NCBI RefSeq assembly: GCF_009749525.1
Contig: NZ_WOAC01000002.1
Span: forward strand, 124,001 to 188,000
DNA length: 64,000 bases
Direction: 5' to 3'
Source of the DNA: Mesorhizobium xinjiangense
Lineage (GTDB): Bacteria > Pseudomonadota > Alphaproteobacteria > Rhizobiales > Rhizobiaceae
Part shown: positions 33,624-42,710 of the stretch, in pieces
Numbering within the stretch: the stretch's first letter is position 1
Layout: every line of letters starts with the position of its first letter
The notes under the pieces: model-generated
What the model saw: the letters and a program-made list of their open reading frames with translations, nothing else
Told to the model about the DNA's origin: nothing
The model's database searches: none
Program-made: the position numbers and the translations under genes

Positions 33624-35753
33624 ATGGCCGGCGTTCAAAGCCACGACCAGGATATCGACATCGACGTCCGGGCGCTGTTTGCAAGCCTGGGCGCGCACTG
33701 GCTGCGCATCCTGGTCGTCACCCTAAGCGTCGCGGCGGTGGCCTTCATGCTCGCCACGATGGCGACGCGCCACTACAAAGCCGAAACGCGCATCGTCATC
33801 GAGACCCGGGAATCGGTGTTCACGCGGCCGCAGGAGACGGCAGGCGCCGCCTCGCCGGTGCTCGACGACCAGGGCGTGACCAGCCAGGTCCAGATCATCA
33901 CCTCGAGCGATCTGTTGAAGACCGTCGCCGCCGAGCTCGATCTGGCCGGGCGGGCGGAATTCAACGCCGCCGACGACACGTCGCTTGTGTCGCGCCTCTT
34001 GGGCGTTGCCGGGCTGAAGGATGGCAATGCGGATGTTCCCGAAGAAGAACGCGTGCTGCAGGCGTTTCGCGAGCAACTGACGGTCTACAAGGTCGAGGGA
34101 TCGCGCGTCATCGTCATCGAGTTTTCCTCCGAAAACCCCGAACTCGCCGCGCTCGTGCCCAACGCCGTGGCGGATGCCTATCTGGCCATGCAGCAGGGCG
34201 CGAAACTGCAGTCCAACGCCGACGCGACCGAATGGCTGCAACCGGAAATCGCCGAATTGCGGGCCCAGGTGAGCGACGCCGAAGCGAAGGTGGCCGATTT
34301 TCGCGCCAGCTCCGATCTCCTGATCGGCAACAACAATTCGGCGCTCGCTACGCAGCAACTGTCCGAACTGTCGAGCGAACTGTCGCGTGTGCGTGCCAAT
34401 CGTGCGGCAACCGAGGCGGATTCGCGCGCCGTTCGCGACGCGCTCGCGGCGGGTGCGCCGATCGATTCCCTGCCGGAGGTCCTGTCGAACGGGCTCGTGC
34501 AGCGGCTGCGCGAGAGCCAGGTCCAGCTCAAGGCAGAGATTGCCGATCTGTCGGCCACGCTGCTCGGCAATCATCCGCGCATCCGGGCGCTGCGGTCGCA
34601 GCTCGCCGATCTCGACCGGCAGATAAGCGCCGAAGCCGAGAAGGTGCTCAAGGGCCTCGAGACGGAGGCCAGGGCGGCGGCGCTGCGCGAAACCGAGCTC
34701 GTCGCCGAGCTCGATCGGCTGAAGGTCGAATCGAACCGCGTCGCCCAGGAAGAGGTCGGGCTCAGGGCGCTGGAGCGCGAAGCGGCCGCGCAGCGCCAGC
34801 TTCTCGAAACCTATCTCGCGCGCTACCGCGAGGCCGTCTCGCGCCAGGACCGCAGCTACCTGCCGGTCGATGCGCGCATCTTCTCGCGCGCCACGGTGCC
34901 GGCCGAGCCCTATTTCCCCAAGCCCGTGCCGATCGCCGGTGCGGCCTTTGCCGGGTCGCTTCTTCTGATGGCGGTCGCGACGCTGCTGGCAGAGCTGTTT
35001 TCGGGTCGCGCCATGCGTCCCGCGCCGCGCCCGTCGGCCGCGCCCGCGGTGGCGCAGATCGTCATGCCCCTCCCGGCTCAGAATGGTGCGGGGAGGGCAT
35101 CGAGCGGCGCATATTCGGCTGGTGCCGGCAACCATGACGGGCCGGGGCGTTTGTCCGTATCCGCGGCCGCGCGGCGCCTCGCCGAGAAGGGATCGCCACG
35201 CGCCGTCTTCGTCTCGCCCGAAGGCGACGAAGCCGCCGCGGTCTCCGCCATGGTGGCGCGCGAGGCCGCCGATGCCGGCCTGCGCGTGCTCTTGCTCGAC
35301 CTGACGACATCGGGTGCGGCCTCGTCCGCCATGCTCGACGGCGCGGCGCCGAAGGGCATTACCGATCTCCTGTGCGCCGAGGCCTCCTTCGGCGAGATCA
35401 TCCATGCCGACCTTTACTCGCATTGCCACGTCATTCCGGCCGGCCGCGGCGATGCTGCCGAAGCCATGCGGGCGATCGACCGGCTGCCGATCGTCCTGCA
35501 GTCCCTGACGACGGCGTACGATCTCGTCGTCATAGAATGCGGGGAGGTCGATGCCGCGCGGCTGCGGCGGGTTGTCGGCGACGGCGCGGAAGTGATGCTG
35601 AGCGCCATCGACGACCTGGACGAGACGGTGGTCGCGGCGGCAAGGACGCTTGTGGCGGAGGGCTTCGGCAGGGCCGCTCTGGTATTGCCGGGCGCCAATG
35701 CCAATCCCGCGCCGCATGACACGGCCCGGTCGCGATCGGCGCCACTTGCCTGA
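33624..35753 (+). CDS. Polysaccharide co-polymerase (GumC/Wzc-like) with a degenerate kinase domain
   Basis: A 709-aa inner-membrane chain-length protein. Wzz domain with first helix about 27-45 and second helix near 440-460 (AGAAFAGSLLLMAVATLLAEL); between them long coiled coils (about 180-400). The C-terminal 200 residues have the fold order of a BY-kinase (AVFVSPEGDEAAAVSAMVAREAA, LRVLLLDLT, YDLVVIECG), but the P-loop lacks GK[ST] and there is no terminal tyrosine cluster, so phosphorylation activity is unlikely. ATG 33624 has GGGAG upstream; earlier in-frame codons lie in the promoter region shared with the export lipoprotein. Confidence 0.92.
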   Translation: MAGVQSHDQDIDIDVRALFASLGAHWLRILVVTLSVAAVAFMLATMATRHYKAETRIVIETRESVFTRPQETAGAASPVLDDQGVTSQVQIITSSDLLKTVAAELDLAGRAEFNAADDTSLVSRLLGVAGLKDGNADVPEEERVLQAFREQLTVYKVEGSRVIVIEFSSENPELAALVPNAVADAYLAMQQGAKLQSNADATEWLQPEIAELRAQVSDAEAKVADFRASSDLLIGNNNSALATQQLSELSSELSRVRANRAATEADSRAVRDALAAGAPIDSLPEVLSNGLVQRLRESQVQLKAEIADLSATLLGNHPRIRALRSQLADLDRQISAEAEKVLKGLETEARAAALRETELVAELDRLKVESNRVAQEEVGLRALEREAAAQRQLLETYLARYREAVSRQDRSYLPVDARIFSRATVPAEPYFPKPVPIAGAAFAGSLLLMAVATLLAELFSGRAMRPAPRPSAAPAVAQIVMPLPAQNGAGRASSGAYSAGAGNHDGPGRLSVSAAARRLAEKGSPRAVFVSPEGDEAAAVSAMVAREAADAGLRVLLLDLTTSGAASSAMLDGAAPKGITDLLCAEASFGEIIHADLYSHCHVIPAGRGDAAEAMRAIDRLPIVLQSLTTAYDLVVIECGEVDAARLRRVVGDGAEVMLSAIDDLDETVVAAARTLVAEGFGRAALVLPGANANPAPHDTARSRSAPLA

Positions 35754-35936
35754 AGCGACGATTTCTTAACGCTAAAGCACTCTCGTCTGTCGAAATACGG
35801 CATTTGCCGTATGCCATTTCCCCTCGCCCTTCTCTAGCTTCTGCCGCCAAGCCGTCATGGGTGCGGGCGGGCCGGGCGTTTTCACGCGCCCTCACAATGC
35901 GCCATGTGTCTGACAAGACAAATGGAAGGAAATGCA

Positions 35937-36152
35937 ATGACCAGAAAAATACTGATCGCCATGGGCATGTCTCTGGCGTTGTCCGGTGCGGCAAGCGCGG
36001 CGGTGCCGGCCGGTACCGCCGGGCTGGCCAAGGACACCGTCGCGGCGAAGGCCGCCGCGCAGGAGAGCATCATTCTGGCCAAGGGACCGGTGCGGAGAAC
36101 CTTTGTGCGCAGGTGGTGTCCTAAATCTTTGTCTCCTATGTGCGGATCCTGA
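35937..36152 (+). CDS. 71-aa secreted hypothetical protein
   Basis: MTRKILIAMGMSLALSGAASA is a clean signal peptide, followed by an alanine-rich mature part and a basic, cysteine-bearing tail (FVRRWCPKSLSPMCGS). The ribosome site GGAAGGAAATGCA is good. The family is unknown. It lies between the chain-length gene and the response regulator. Confidence 0.6.
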   Translation: MTRKILIAMGMSLALSGAASAAVPAGTAGLAKDTVAAKAAAQESIILAKGPVRRTFVRRWCPKSLSPMCGS

Positions 36153-36236
36153 TGGGACATCGGCCTGCGCCAGGCGACTCGGGAGACGCCTGACGCCATG
36201 CCGGATGTCCATTTGAAGGCGGGGCACGCTCCGCCT

Positions 36237-36896
36237 TCAACCGGCCGGCAGCCCGAGCCTGACCGCATAGGCGGCAAGCTCGGCGCTGCTGTGCAGGTCG
36301 AGCTTGCGCATCAGGTTCTCGCGATGTTTGCGCACCGTAAGGGGGCTGATGCCGAGACGGTCGGCAATCGCCTGCGAGGTGACGCCATGCGAAATGAACG
36401 CCAGAATCTGCTGCTCGCGGCGAGACAGCGAAACATGGGCCGGGATTCCGGCGGCGGGTTCCACCGCCCTGGCATCGCCTTGGTTGTCAACGGCAAAGCG
36501 CAGGCTTTCGGCCACATAGGTCTCGCCTGTGCGGATTGCCTCGATGGCGGCGGCGATTTCGTCCGAGGCACCGTCCTTGGCCACATATCCGCTGGCGCCG
36601 GCGGCAAGTGCCGCCCTGACCGACCGCGGCTCGACATTGGCCGAAAGAACCAGGATCCGGGTTTGCGGATGTCGCGTGCGCATTTCCTCGATGAACTGGA
36701 AACCCGGAAAGCCGGGCATGCCAAGGTCGAGAATCAGCAGGCCCGGCTTCGTCTCGTCGAGCAGCGGGACGAGGCTCTGCGCATCGCGGGCCTCTCCCAC
36801 GACACTCACCGCGCCGATGGCGGACAAGAGGAGCCGCAATCCGTCGCGGACGATGGCATGATCGTCGGCGATCACTGCCGTTATGGGCTGGCGCAT
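36237..36896 (-). CDS. LuxR/FixJ-type response regulator
   Basis: A 219-aa two-domain regulator. Receiver domain: acidic pocket DDH (11-13), phospho-acceptor Asp in LLILDLGMPG (residue 57) and conserved Lys in GYVAKDGA. C-terminal LuxR helix-turn-helix: LSRREQQILAFISHGVTSQAIADRLGISPLTVRKH. It is divergent from the hybrid kinase at 36979 with 82 bases between starts, so the two are likely partners. Its place among exopolysaccharide genes suggests control of these. Confidence 0.93.
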   Translation of the reverse strand: MRQPITAVIADDHAIVRDGLRLLLSAIGAVSVVGEARDAQSLVPLLDETKPGLLILDLGMPGFPGFQFIEEMRTRHPQTRILVLSANVEPRSVRAALAAGASGYVAKDGASDEIAAAIEAIRTGETYVAESLRFAVDNQGDARAVEPAAGIPAHVSLSRREQQILAFISHGVTSQAIADRLGISPLTVRKHRENLMRKLDLHSSAELAAYAVRLGLPAG

Positions 36897-36978
36897 TCTG
36901 TGCACGAGTTCCGGGGGGCGCAGTGGTGAATTGGATTTTGACGCTATATAGGCTGGCTGCTGGTTCAGCAAGTTACGT

Positions 36979-38799
36979 ATGAACGCCATAGATTTCGAGA
37001 CGGACGATTTTGCAGCGTGGGGCACTGTGCACAACGTAAAGATTCGCGACGCGCTCATTGAGTTCCTTTATCGCCAGTCCAGGGCGATCATCTTCGCGAA
37101 TTTCGCCATACCGTTCGTTGTGGCCTATATCTTCCGCGATGCGGTTCCCCGGACGTGGCTCGTCAACTGGCTTGCCGCAATGGTGGCGGTTACCACGGTC
37201 CGTCTCCTGGCCATCCGCCTTTTCGCCAGGCGGCAATCGATCGCCGGCTCGGCGATGCATTGGGCGTGGCTGGCCGCTGGCTTTTCCTGGGTCTCCAGCA
37301 TGCTGTGGGGCGCGGTCGGCTGGGTCGGTTTCGATCCCGGTACGCCTCATCTGTTCACCTTCACCGTGGTGGTGTTGACCGGCCTGTTGTGCGGCGCGAT
37401 CCCCTCGCTGTCGGCATTTCCTCCGGCCTATCTCGGTTCGATCGCCGCCATGCTCACACCGGCCGTGCTGCGCTGCATCGCGGGCGAGGGAGAGGATTAC
37501 CACGCCTATCTGTTCTTTCTTGCCTGCCTTGCCGGCGTCAATCTCTACTACTGCCGCAACACCTATTGGTCCCTCTACGAAACGATCAGGTTGCGCTTCG
37601 AGAACGAGGGTCTGATCGAAAGCCTCGAAAAGGAGCGCGACGCGGCCGCGGCGGCAGACCGCGCCAAGACCCGCTTCCTGGCCGCGGCCAGCCACGATCT
37701 GCGCCAGCCGATCCATGCGCTTGGCCTGCTCAACACCACCTTCGGCGCACTGGCCGAACGCGGCGACGTGCGCGCCGAGGATGCGCGCAGCCTGGCGGCA
37801 CGGACGAAATCGGTGACATCGAACCTTGCCGGATTGCTCGATTCCCTGCTCGACATTTCGCGCCTCGATGCCGGCGTCGCCACGCCGGCGCGCGAGCCGG
37901 TCTGCCTGCGCGACCTGATAAACGGTTTGCGTACCGAATATTCCGGCATGGCCGAGGAATGCGGCCTTGACTGGCGTGCGGTCGGTAGCAGCGCCTTTGT
38001 GGACAGCGACCCGATGATGCTGAAGCGCATCCTCGGCAACCTCCTGTCCAATGCCTTCCGCTACACGCCGGAAGGCCGGGTCCTGCTGGGCTGCCGCAGG
38101 AGAGGGGCGGAGATCGAGATCCAGGTCTACGACACCGGCATAGGCATCCCGGCGGACCAGCAGTCGGCGATCTTCGACGAGTTCTATCAGCTTCACAATC
38201 CCGAGCGCGATCGTGAAAAGGGGCTGGGGCTGGGGCTCTCGATCGTGCGGCGAACGGCGCAGCTCCTCGGTCACCGGATCAGGCTGGTCTCGACCCCGGG
38301 AAAGGGCACGATGTTCTCGGTGACCGTGCCGCTCGTCCGCATGCCGGTCGAACGGTACCGGACCGCGCCGTCGGCCACGGACAGGCCGCTGGCCATCGTG
38401 GCGATCGACGATGAGCGCGATGTGCTCGATGCGCTGGCCGACCTTTTGGGGCTCTGGGGCCACCGCGTCTATGCGGGCCGGTCGGCGGACGAGGTCGTGC
38501 GCGCGCTTGCGGCCGAAGGCGGTGGCGAGCCCGCCGAGATCGACCTGCTGCTCGTCGACTACCGGCTCGGCCCCGACAGCACCGGCCTGGATGCGGTGCG
38601 CGTTCTCGACCGCCATCTGAGCCGTTCCGTTCCAGCGATCATAATGACCGGCGATACGTCGCCAGCCCGGTTGCGGGATATCATGGCCAGCGGCCACACG
38701 GTGCTGCACAAGCCGGTGGACGGGGAGGCGCTGCGCAAAGCCATCCAGGTGGCGGTCTTCCCTCCGCTGACGGCGAGTACGTCTCAGCCCGCCTCGTGA
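36979..38799 (+). CDS. Hybrid sensor histidine kinase with C-terminal receiver
   Basis: A 606-aa membrane kinase. Six or seven helices cover residues 35-195, then a coiled linker (205-232), the HisKA domain with phospho-acceptor His239 (AASHDLRQPIHAL), the HATPase domain with N-box NLLSNAFRYT and G-boxes DTGIGIP and GLGLGLSIV, and a receiver domain (about 465-590) with DDE, LLVDYRLG and Lys in VLHKPVDG. No periplasmic sensor loop of size is seen, so the signal may be sensed in the membrane. It likely acts on the divergent LuxR-type regulator. Confidence 0.94.
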   Translation: MNAIDFETDDFAAWGTVHNVKIRDALIEFLYRQSRAIIFANFAIPFVVAYIFRDAVPRTWLVNWLAAMVAVTTVRLLAIRLFARRQSIAGSAMHWAWLAAGFSWVSSMLWGAVGWVGFDPGTPHLFTFTVVVLTGLLCGAIPSLSAFPPAYLGSIAAMLTPAVLRCIAGEGEDYHAYLFFLACLAGVNLYYCRNTYWSLYETIRLRFENEGLIESLEKERDAAAAADRAKTRFLAAASHDLRQPIHALGLLNTTFGALAERGDVRAEDARSLAARTKSVTSNLAGLLDSLLDISRLDAGVATPAREPVCLRDLINGLRTEYSGMAEECGLDWRAVGSSAFVDSDPMMLKRILGNLLSNAFRYTPEGRVLLGCRRRGAEIEIQVYDTGIGIPADQQSAIFDEFYQLHNPERDREKGLGLGLSIVRRTAQLLGHRIRLVSTPGKGTMFSVTVPLVRMPVERYRTAPSATDRPLAIVAIDDERDVLDALADLLGLWGHRVYAGRSADEVVRALAAEGGGEPAEIDLLLVDYRLGPDSTGLDAVRVLDRHLSRSVPAIIMTGDTSPARLRDIMASGHTVLHKPVDGEALRKAIQVAVFPPLTASTSQPAS

Positions 38800-38823
38800 T
38801 GCTGCAGCAGGCGGCCTGAGATG

Positions 38824-40020
38824 TCAGGCGCCGCGCAGCTTTCGCAGTTGCTTGACCAGGGACCAGAGCGCGGGACTTGCCTTGATGCGGCGCTTGGCTG
38901 CCGCATTGGCGCGCATCAACCCCGCTGCGGTGCGCCCCGCGACCGAAAGCCCGAGCATGATGTCGAAATGATGCGTTTCGATATCGCACCACTGACGCTT
39001 GTAGGGCTCGTCGCCGACGCTGAAGTCGTAAATCGACAGTCCTTCCGCGCAGGCGGCCTGAATGCATTCGAAATCAAGGAAGGAGCCGGGGCTCGCCGAG
39101 GCAAGCTCGTCAATGCGGAAGGTGCCGAACTCGCAAACGAGACTGTCGGCCGTGCGGCTGCAGCCGTTTACCGCGCGCAGCTTGCCGCCGATCTCGAGCC
39201 CGCGGAGCAGAAATTGCGGACGGTCTTGCCCGGCGCACCGCCCGAACAGGTCGAAAAAGAACGCCTGAACCTTCGCATCGGCAAAGACGTTGTCGATGCC
39301 CTTGTCGGCGAAGCGGGTCGATTTCATGTCGAAGAAGGCCCGCAACAGCCTGTCGGACTCGTCGCGGCTGCCGGGCCGGACTAGTGCGCAGCCGCCTGCC
39401 GCTTCGAATTTGCGTGTTTGCGAGCGATGTTTTTTGTGCTTGCGCGAGGCGTTGCGCTGTCCAAGCACGGCCTCGAAGCCGCCGGACAGGTCGACCGCCA
39501 GTGCCGGATTGGGGCTTGGGCCCGTAGACAGTACGGCAAGCGGATTGGCCGCACCATGCAGCCCAGGGACCTGGCGCTCCAGGCACAGCATGTCGATATC
39601 CGGGCGCGCATGGCGAAACGCGGCGACCAGCGCGGACTTGAGTGACTGAGGCGCAGGCGTCGCCGTGCCAGGCACGGTCATCGCGAAATTGCCGTTGGCA
39701 TGGGAGCCGCCCATGAAACGGGCGATCGTCAGCGGGCCGAATGGCACGATTTCGAGAGCCAGTGCGAATGCCGCCCTGCCATCGACCACGATGGTTGCGA
39801 TCGCGCAGTCGCCGTTGACTTCCCGCGTCCAGCATTCGACCCAGTGCGGGTTTTGCGGCGGCGCAAAGACGGCGTTACGCGAAAGGGCGCGATAGGCCTC
39901 AAGGGCCGGCGGACCCGAGGCCACGTTCACGCTCACCTCGCCCGCGCGGCTTTCAGGCAATGCTCTGGCGCGGGTCGTTCCGGTTCTTGGAGCCGTCAGC
40001 GCCGCTTGTGCGTCAACCAT
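38824..40020 (-). CDS. GNAT-family N-acetyltransferase (BioF2/CelD-like)
   Basis: A 398-aa protein of the BioF2-like/CelD acetyltransferase type found in many exopolysaccharide clusters. Features are WVECWTREVNGDC near 60-72, the RNASRKHKKHRSQTRKFEA segment near 188-206, and the C-terminal acyl-CoA-binding half with LRGLEIGGKLRAVNGC, FLDFECIQAACAEGLSIYDFSVGDEPYK. It may acetylate a sugar of the polysaccharide or its precursor. It is convergent with the hybrid kinase gene and divergent from the deacetylase gene. Confidence 0.85.
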   Translation of the reverse strand: MVDAQAALTAPRTGTTRARALPESRAGEVSVNVASGPPALEAYRALSRNAVFAPPQNPHWVECWTREVNGDCAIATIVVDGRAAFALALEIVPFGPLTIARFMGGSHANGNFAMTVPGTATPAPQSLKSALVAAFRHARPDIDMLCLERQVPGLHGAANPLAVLSTGPSPNPALAVDLSGGFEAVLGQRNASRKHKKHRSQTRKFEAAGGCALVRPGSRDESDRLLRAFFDMKSTRFADKGIDNVFADAKVQAFFFDLFGRCAGQDRPQFLLRGLEIGGKLRAVNGCSRTADSLVCEFGTFRIDELASASPGSFLDFECIQAACAEGLSIYDFSVGDEPYKRQWCDIETHHFDIMLGLSVAGRTAAGLMRANAAAKRRIKASPALWSLVKQLRKLRGA

Positions 40021-40107
40021 GCATTCAGCCTTCCCTTGTAAGTCGGTGGGTGTGAAGCCTGCCGCCGGAAGGACGGCAGCGCGACGCTAGGCAGAAAAGG
40101 TGAAGGA

Positions 40108-41166
40108 ATGATCGACGGGCGCAGATGGATGCACGAGATGGCGCTCGGCCTGGCCGGAACGGGAGGCCTGGCGTCTCTGGCGCGACCGCATTTTGGCGGT
40201 CTCGGCGCGATCATGATGCTGCACAGCGTCACCGCCACGCCTGAAACACGCATCGGCGCCAACGATCATCTTGTCATAGACCCCGACTTTCTCGACCGGC
40301 TGCTGTCTCATCTGCGGCACCAGGGTTATCTTTTTGCCTCCATGGACGAGGCCCTGGAGCGCGTTCGCTCGGCCGGTGGCGGCGCGCGCTTCGTCGCCTT
40401 TACCGCCGACGACGCCTATCGCGACAATCTGCTTGAAGCCTTGCCGGTCCTGGAACGGCACGGGGCTCCGCTGACCATCTATGTCGCGCCGGGGCTCATC
40501 GACGGTGATGCGGTGCTGTGGTGGGAGGTTGTCGAGGAGGTGGTTGCCCGGCTCGATCGGGTCGACCTGCCGGGTGCGGAAGGAATGCGCAGCCTCGATT
40601 GCTCGACGCTGGCCGGCAAGCGCAAGGCCAATCGCATCATCCAGGATCATCTCACCCGCAATGTGCCCGAAGCCGACCAGCACGCGGCCGTTCTGGCGCT
40701 CGCCCGTTCGGCCGGCATCGACTGCGCCGCCTTCATGCATGGACGGCTGATGGACTGGCGCCAGATCGCCGACATCGCCCGCCATCCGCTGGTGACGATC
40801 GGCGCCCACACCGTGCATCATCGCAATCTGAAGCGCTTGAGCGAAGACGGGGCGGCACAGGAACTCGCGCGCAGCCGGGCGATCCTGGAGGAAAGGCTCG
40901 GTTCAGCACCGCGTCATCTGGCCTTTCCCTATGGCTATGCGGCGGCGGCCGGCGAGCGCGAGGCGCGCCTTGCCGGCGAGGCAGGCTTCGCCACCGCGGT
41001 GACCACGCGGCACGGGCTGATCCACGCCGAGCACGCCGACCACCTGCATGCATTGCCGCGCATTTCGGTCAACGGCCGCCACCAGAACGTCCGTCACATC
41101 GACACGATGCTGTCGGGCATCACCACGCCGATGGCCAATCGCGGCCGCCGGGTGGTCACCGTATAG
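40108..41166 (+). CDS. Polysaccharide deacetylase (NodB/CE4-like)
   Basis: A 352-aa protein with a CE4-type fold: MLHSVT near 37-42, FVAFTADDAYRDNLLEALPVLERHGAPLTIYVAPGLID (about 95-130) corresponding to the TFDDG motif in altered form (TADDAY), the metal-binding H-x3-H in GAHTVHHRNL near 233-242 and FPYGYAAAAG. It probably removes acetyl groups from a polysaccharide or its precursor. No signal peptide is obvious. The ribosome site is AAGGTGAAGGA. Confidence 0.9.
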   Translation: MIDGRRWMHEMALGLAGTGGLASLARPHFGGLGAIMMLHSVTATPETRIGANDHLVIDPDFLDRLLSHLRHQGYLFASMDEALERVRSAGGGARFVAFTADDAYRDNLLEALPVLERHGAPLTIYVAPGLIDGDAVLWWEVVEEVVARLDRVDLPGAEGMRSLDCSTLAGKRKANRIIQDHLTRNVPEADQHAAVLALARSAGIDCAAFMHGRLMDWRQIADIARHPLVTIGAHTVHHRNLKRLSEDGAAQELARSRAILEERLGSAPRHLAFPYGYAAAAGEREARLAGEAGFATAVTTRHGLIHAEHADHLHALPRISVNGRHQNVRHIDTMLSGITTPMANRGRRVVTV

Positions 41167-41175
41167 GCGCGCCGG

Positions 41176-41388
41176 TCACGCTTGCGGTGGCGGGCCGACC
41201 ATCCATTTGATGATCGCCATGGCCGGCAGGATCCACAACAGGCCGGTAAAGAGGAAATAGGCAAGGTGCACCAACGCGCCCGCCTCGCCGAGCTTGGCCG
41301 TCGCGAAGGCGGTGGCGAGCAGAGCGTAGACGATGACCAGCAGCACCAGAAGGATGGTGCCGATCAGCTTTTTCAGCCTCAGCGGCAT
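41176..41388 (-). CDS. DUF2842-family small membrane protein
   Basis: A 70-aa protein, [23 protein letters not shown] then a second helix with [24 protein letters not shown]. This is the DUF2842 pattern of alphaproteobacteria, function unknown. It is divergent from the heme A synthase gene, a recurrent neighbour in rhizobia. It ends ten bases from the deacetylase stop, convergent. Confidence 0.88.
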   Translation of the reverse strand: MPLRLKKLIGTILLVLLVIVYALLATAFATAKLGEAGALVHLAYFLFTGLLWILPAMAIIKWMVGPPPQA

Positions 41389-41556
41389 GGGCGGGTTCCT
41401 TTCGTCGCCGGTATTGCGCCCCCGGCCGGCGATGGCAAGTCCGTTTTGCCGATTCGAAGCTCCGCGACGGCGTGTCGCGCGGCGCGCAAGCTTGCCAGGG
41501 CGCGCGCAATGGTACACCTATCCGCTCCGAGACAAGCTTTCCGAGGCAGACATCGC

Positions 41557-42648
41557 ATGGCCGTAACCGCCGCGCCCGACCTTGGCGACGTGATCGCCCG
41601 AACCGAACACAACCGCGCCCTGGCGCGCGGCTGGCTCTATCTCGTCGTTCTGGTGCTGATCGCGCTGGTGCTTGTCGGCGGCGCGACGCGGCTGACCGAA
41701 TCCGGCCTGTCGATCACCGAGTGGAAGCCGATCCATGGCGTGATCCCGCCGCTCAGCGAGGCGGAATGGCAGGACGAACTCGCCAAGTACCGCCAGATCC
41801 CGCAATATCAGCAGATCAACAAGGGCATGAGCCTCGACGAGTTCAAGACGATCTACTGGTGGGAGTGGGCCCACCGCCTCCTGGCGCGCGGCGTCGGCTT
41901 CGTCTTCGCGCTGCCGCTGGCTTTCTTCTGGCTGACCGGCCGCATCGAGAACGGGCTGGGGCCGAAGCTGCTCGGCATTCTGGCGCTCGGCGCCCTGCAA
42001 GGGGCAATCGGCTGGTGGATGGTCGCCTCGGGCCTCGTCGGGCGGGTCGATGTCAGCCAGTACCGCCTGGCGACGCATCTCACCATCGCCTGCATCATCA
42101 TTGCCGCCATCGTGGTCGTGGCACGCGGGCTGGCGCCGCACAGCGCCGGCCCTGCGCGCGCCGATACACGGCGTTTTGCGGGCATCCTCGTCGTCGCCGC
42201 TCTCGTCCAGATCTATCTCGGCGGCCTCGTCGCCGGGCTCAATGCAGGGCTTGCCTACAACACCTGGCCGCTGATGGATGGCGGTCTGGTGCCTGCAGGG
42301 CTGGGCGTTCTTCAGCCGGTCTGGCTCAACCTGTTCGAGAACCCGAAGACGGTGCAGTTCGTCCACCGCTGCATGGCCTATCTGGTGTTGATCCTGGCGC
42401 TCTGGCACATGATCGCCGTGCGCCGCGCCGAGCCCGGCACGACCCATGCCCGCCGCGCGCTTGTCCTGTTTCATCTCGTCCTTGTCCAGGCGGCGATCGG
42501 TGTCGCCACCCTAGTCATGCATGTGCCGCTGGGCTGGGCCCTTCTGCACCAGGGCGGCGCGCTCGCCGTGCTCATATTCGCCGCCGCCCATTGGCGCGGC
42601 ACGAGGGGCAGCTATCCCGTTCCCACCGGTGTCGAGGTGCGAAACTGA
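41557..42648 (+). CDS. ctaA: Heme A synthase (COX15/CtaA)
   Basis: A 363-aa inner-membrane protein of eight helices that oxidises the methyl group of heme O to make heme A for cytochrome aa3 oxidase. Type-2 CtaA features are [28 protein letters not shown] (about 34-61), [14 protein letters not shown] with the first heme His, [26 protein letters not shown], and [12 protein letters not shown] plus [10 protein letters not shown] for the second His pair. ATG 41557 begins the N-terminus; the longer frame overlaps the divergent DUF2842 gene. Confidence 0.96.
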   Translation: MAVTAAPDLGDVIARTEHNRALARGWLYLVVLVLIALVLVGGATRLTESGLSITEWKPIHGVIPPLSEAEWQDELAKYRQIPQYQQINKGMSLDEFKTIYWWEWAHRLLARGVGFVFALPLAFFWLTGRIENGLGPKLLGILALGALQGAIGWWMVASGLVGRVDVSQYRLATHLTIACIIIAAIVVVARGLAPHSAGPARADTRRFAGILVVAALVQIYLGGLVAGLNAGLAYNTWPLMDGGLVPAGLGVLQPVWLNLFENPKTVQFVHRCMAYLVLILALWHMIAVRRAEPGTTHARRALVLFHLVLVQAAIGVATLVMHVPLGWALLHQGGALAVLIFAAAHWRGTRGSYPVPTGVEVRN

Positions 42649-42710
42649 ATGCCGGGCATTGCGCCTTCGCCGCGCTTGCAAATGGGAGCGGATTGCGCAG
42701 TGTAGACGGC

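Noticed and set aside
33723-35717. 664-codon minus-strand open frame opposite the chain-length gene
   Set aside because: Same reason: shadow of a real plus-strand gene with coiled coils and membrane helices.
33624-35753. Active BY-type tyrosine kinase at the end of the chain-length protein
   Set aside because: The P-loop lacks GK[ST] and no C-terminal tyrosine cluster exists.
36973-38709. 578-codon minus-strand frame opposite the hybrid kinase
   Set aside because: The plus strand has all kinase and receiver motifs; the minus frame shows none.
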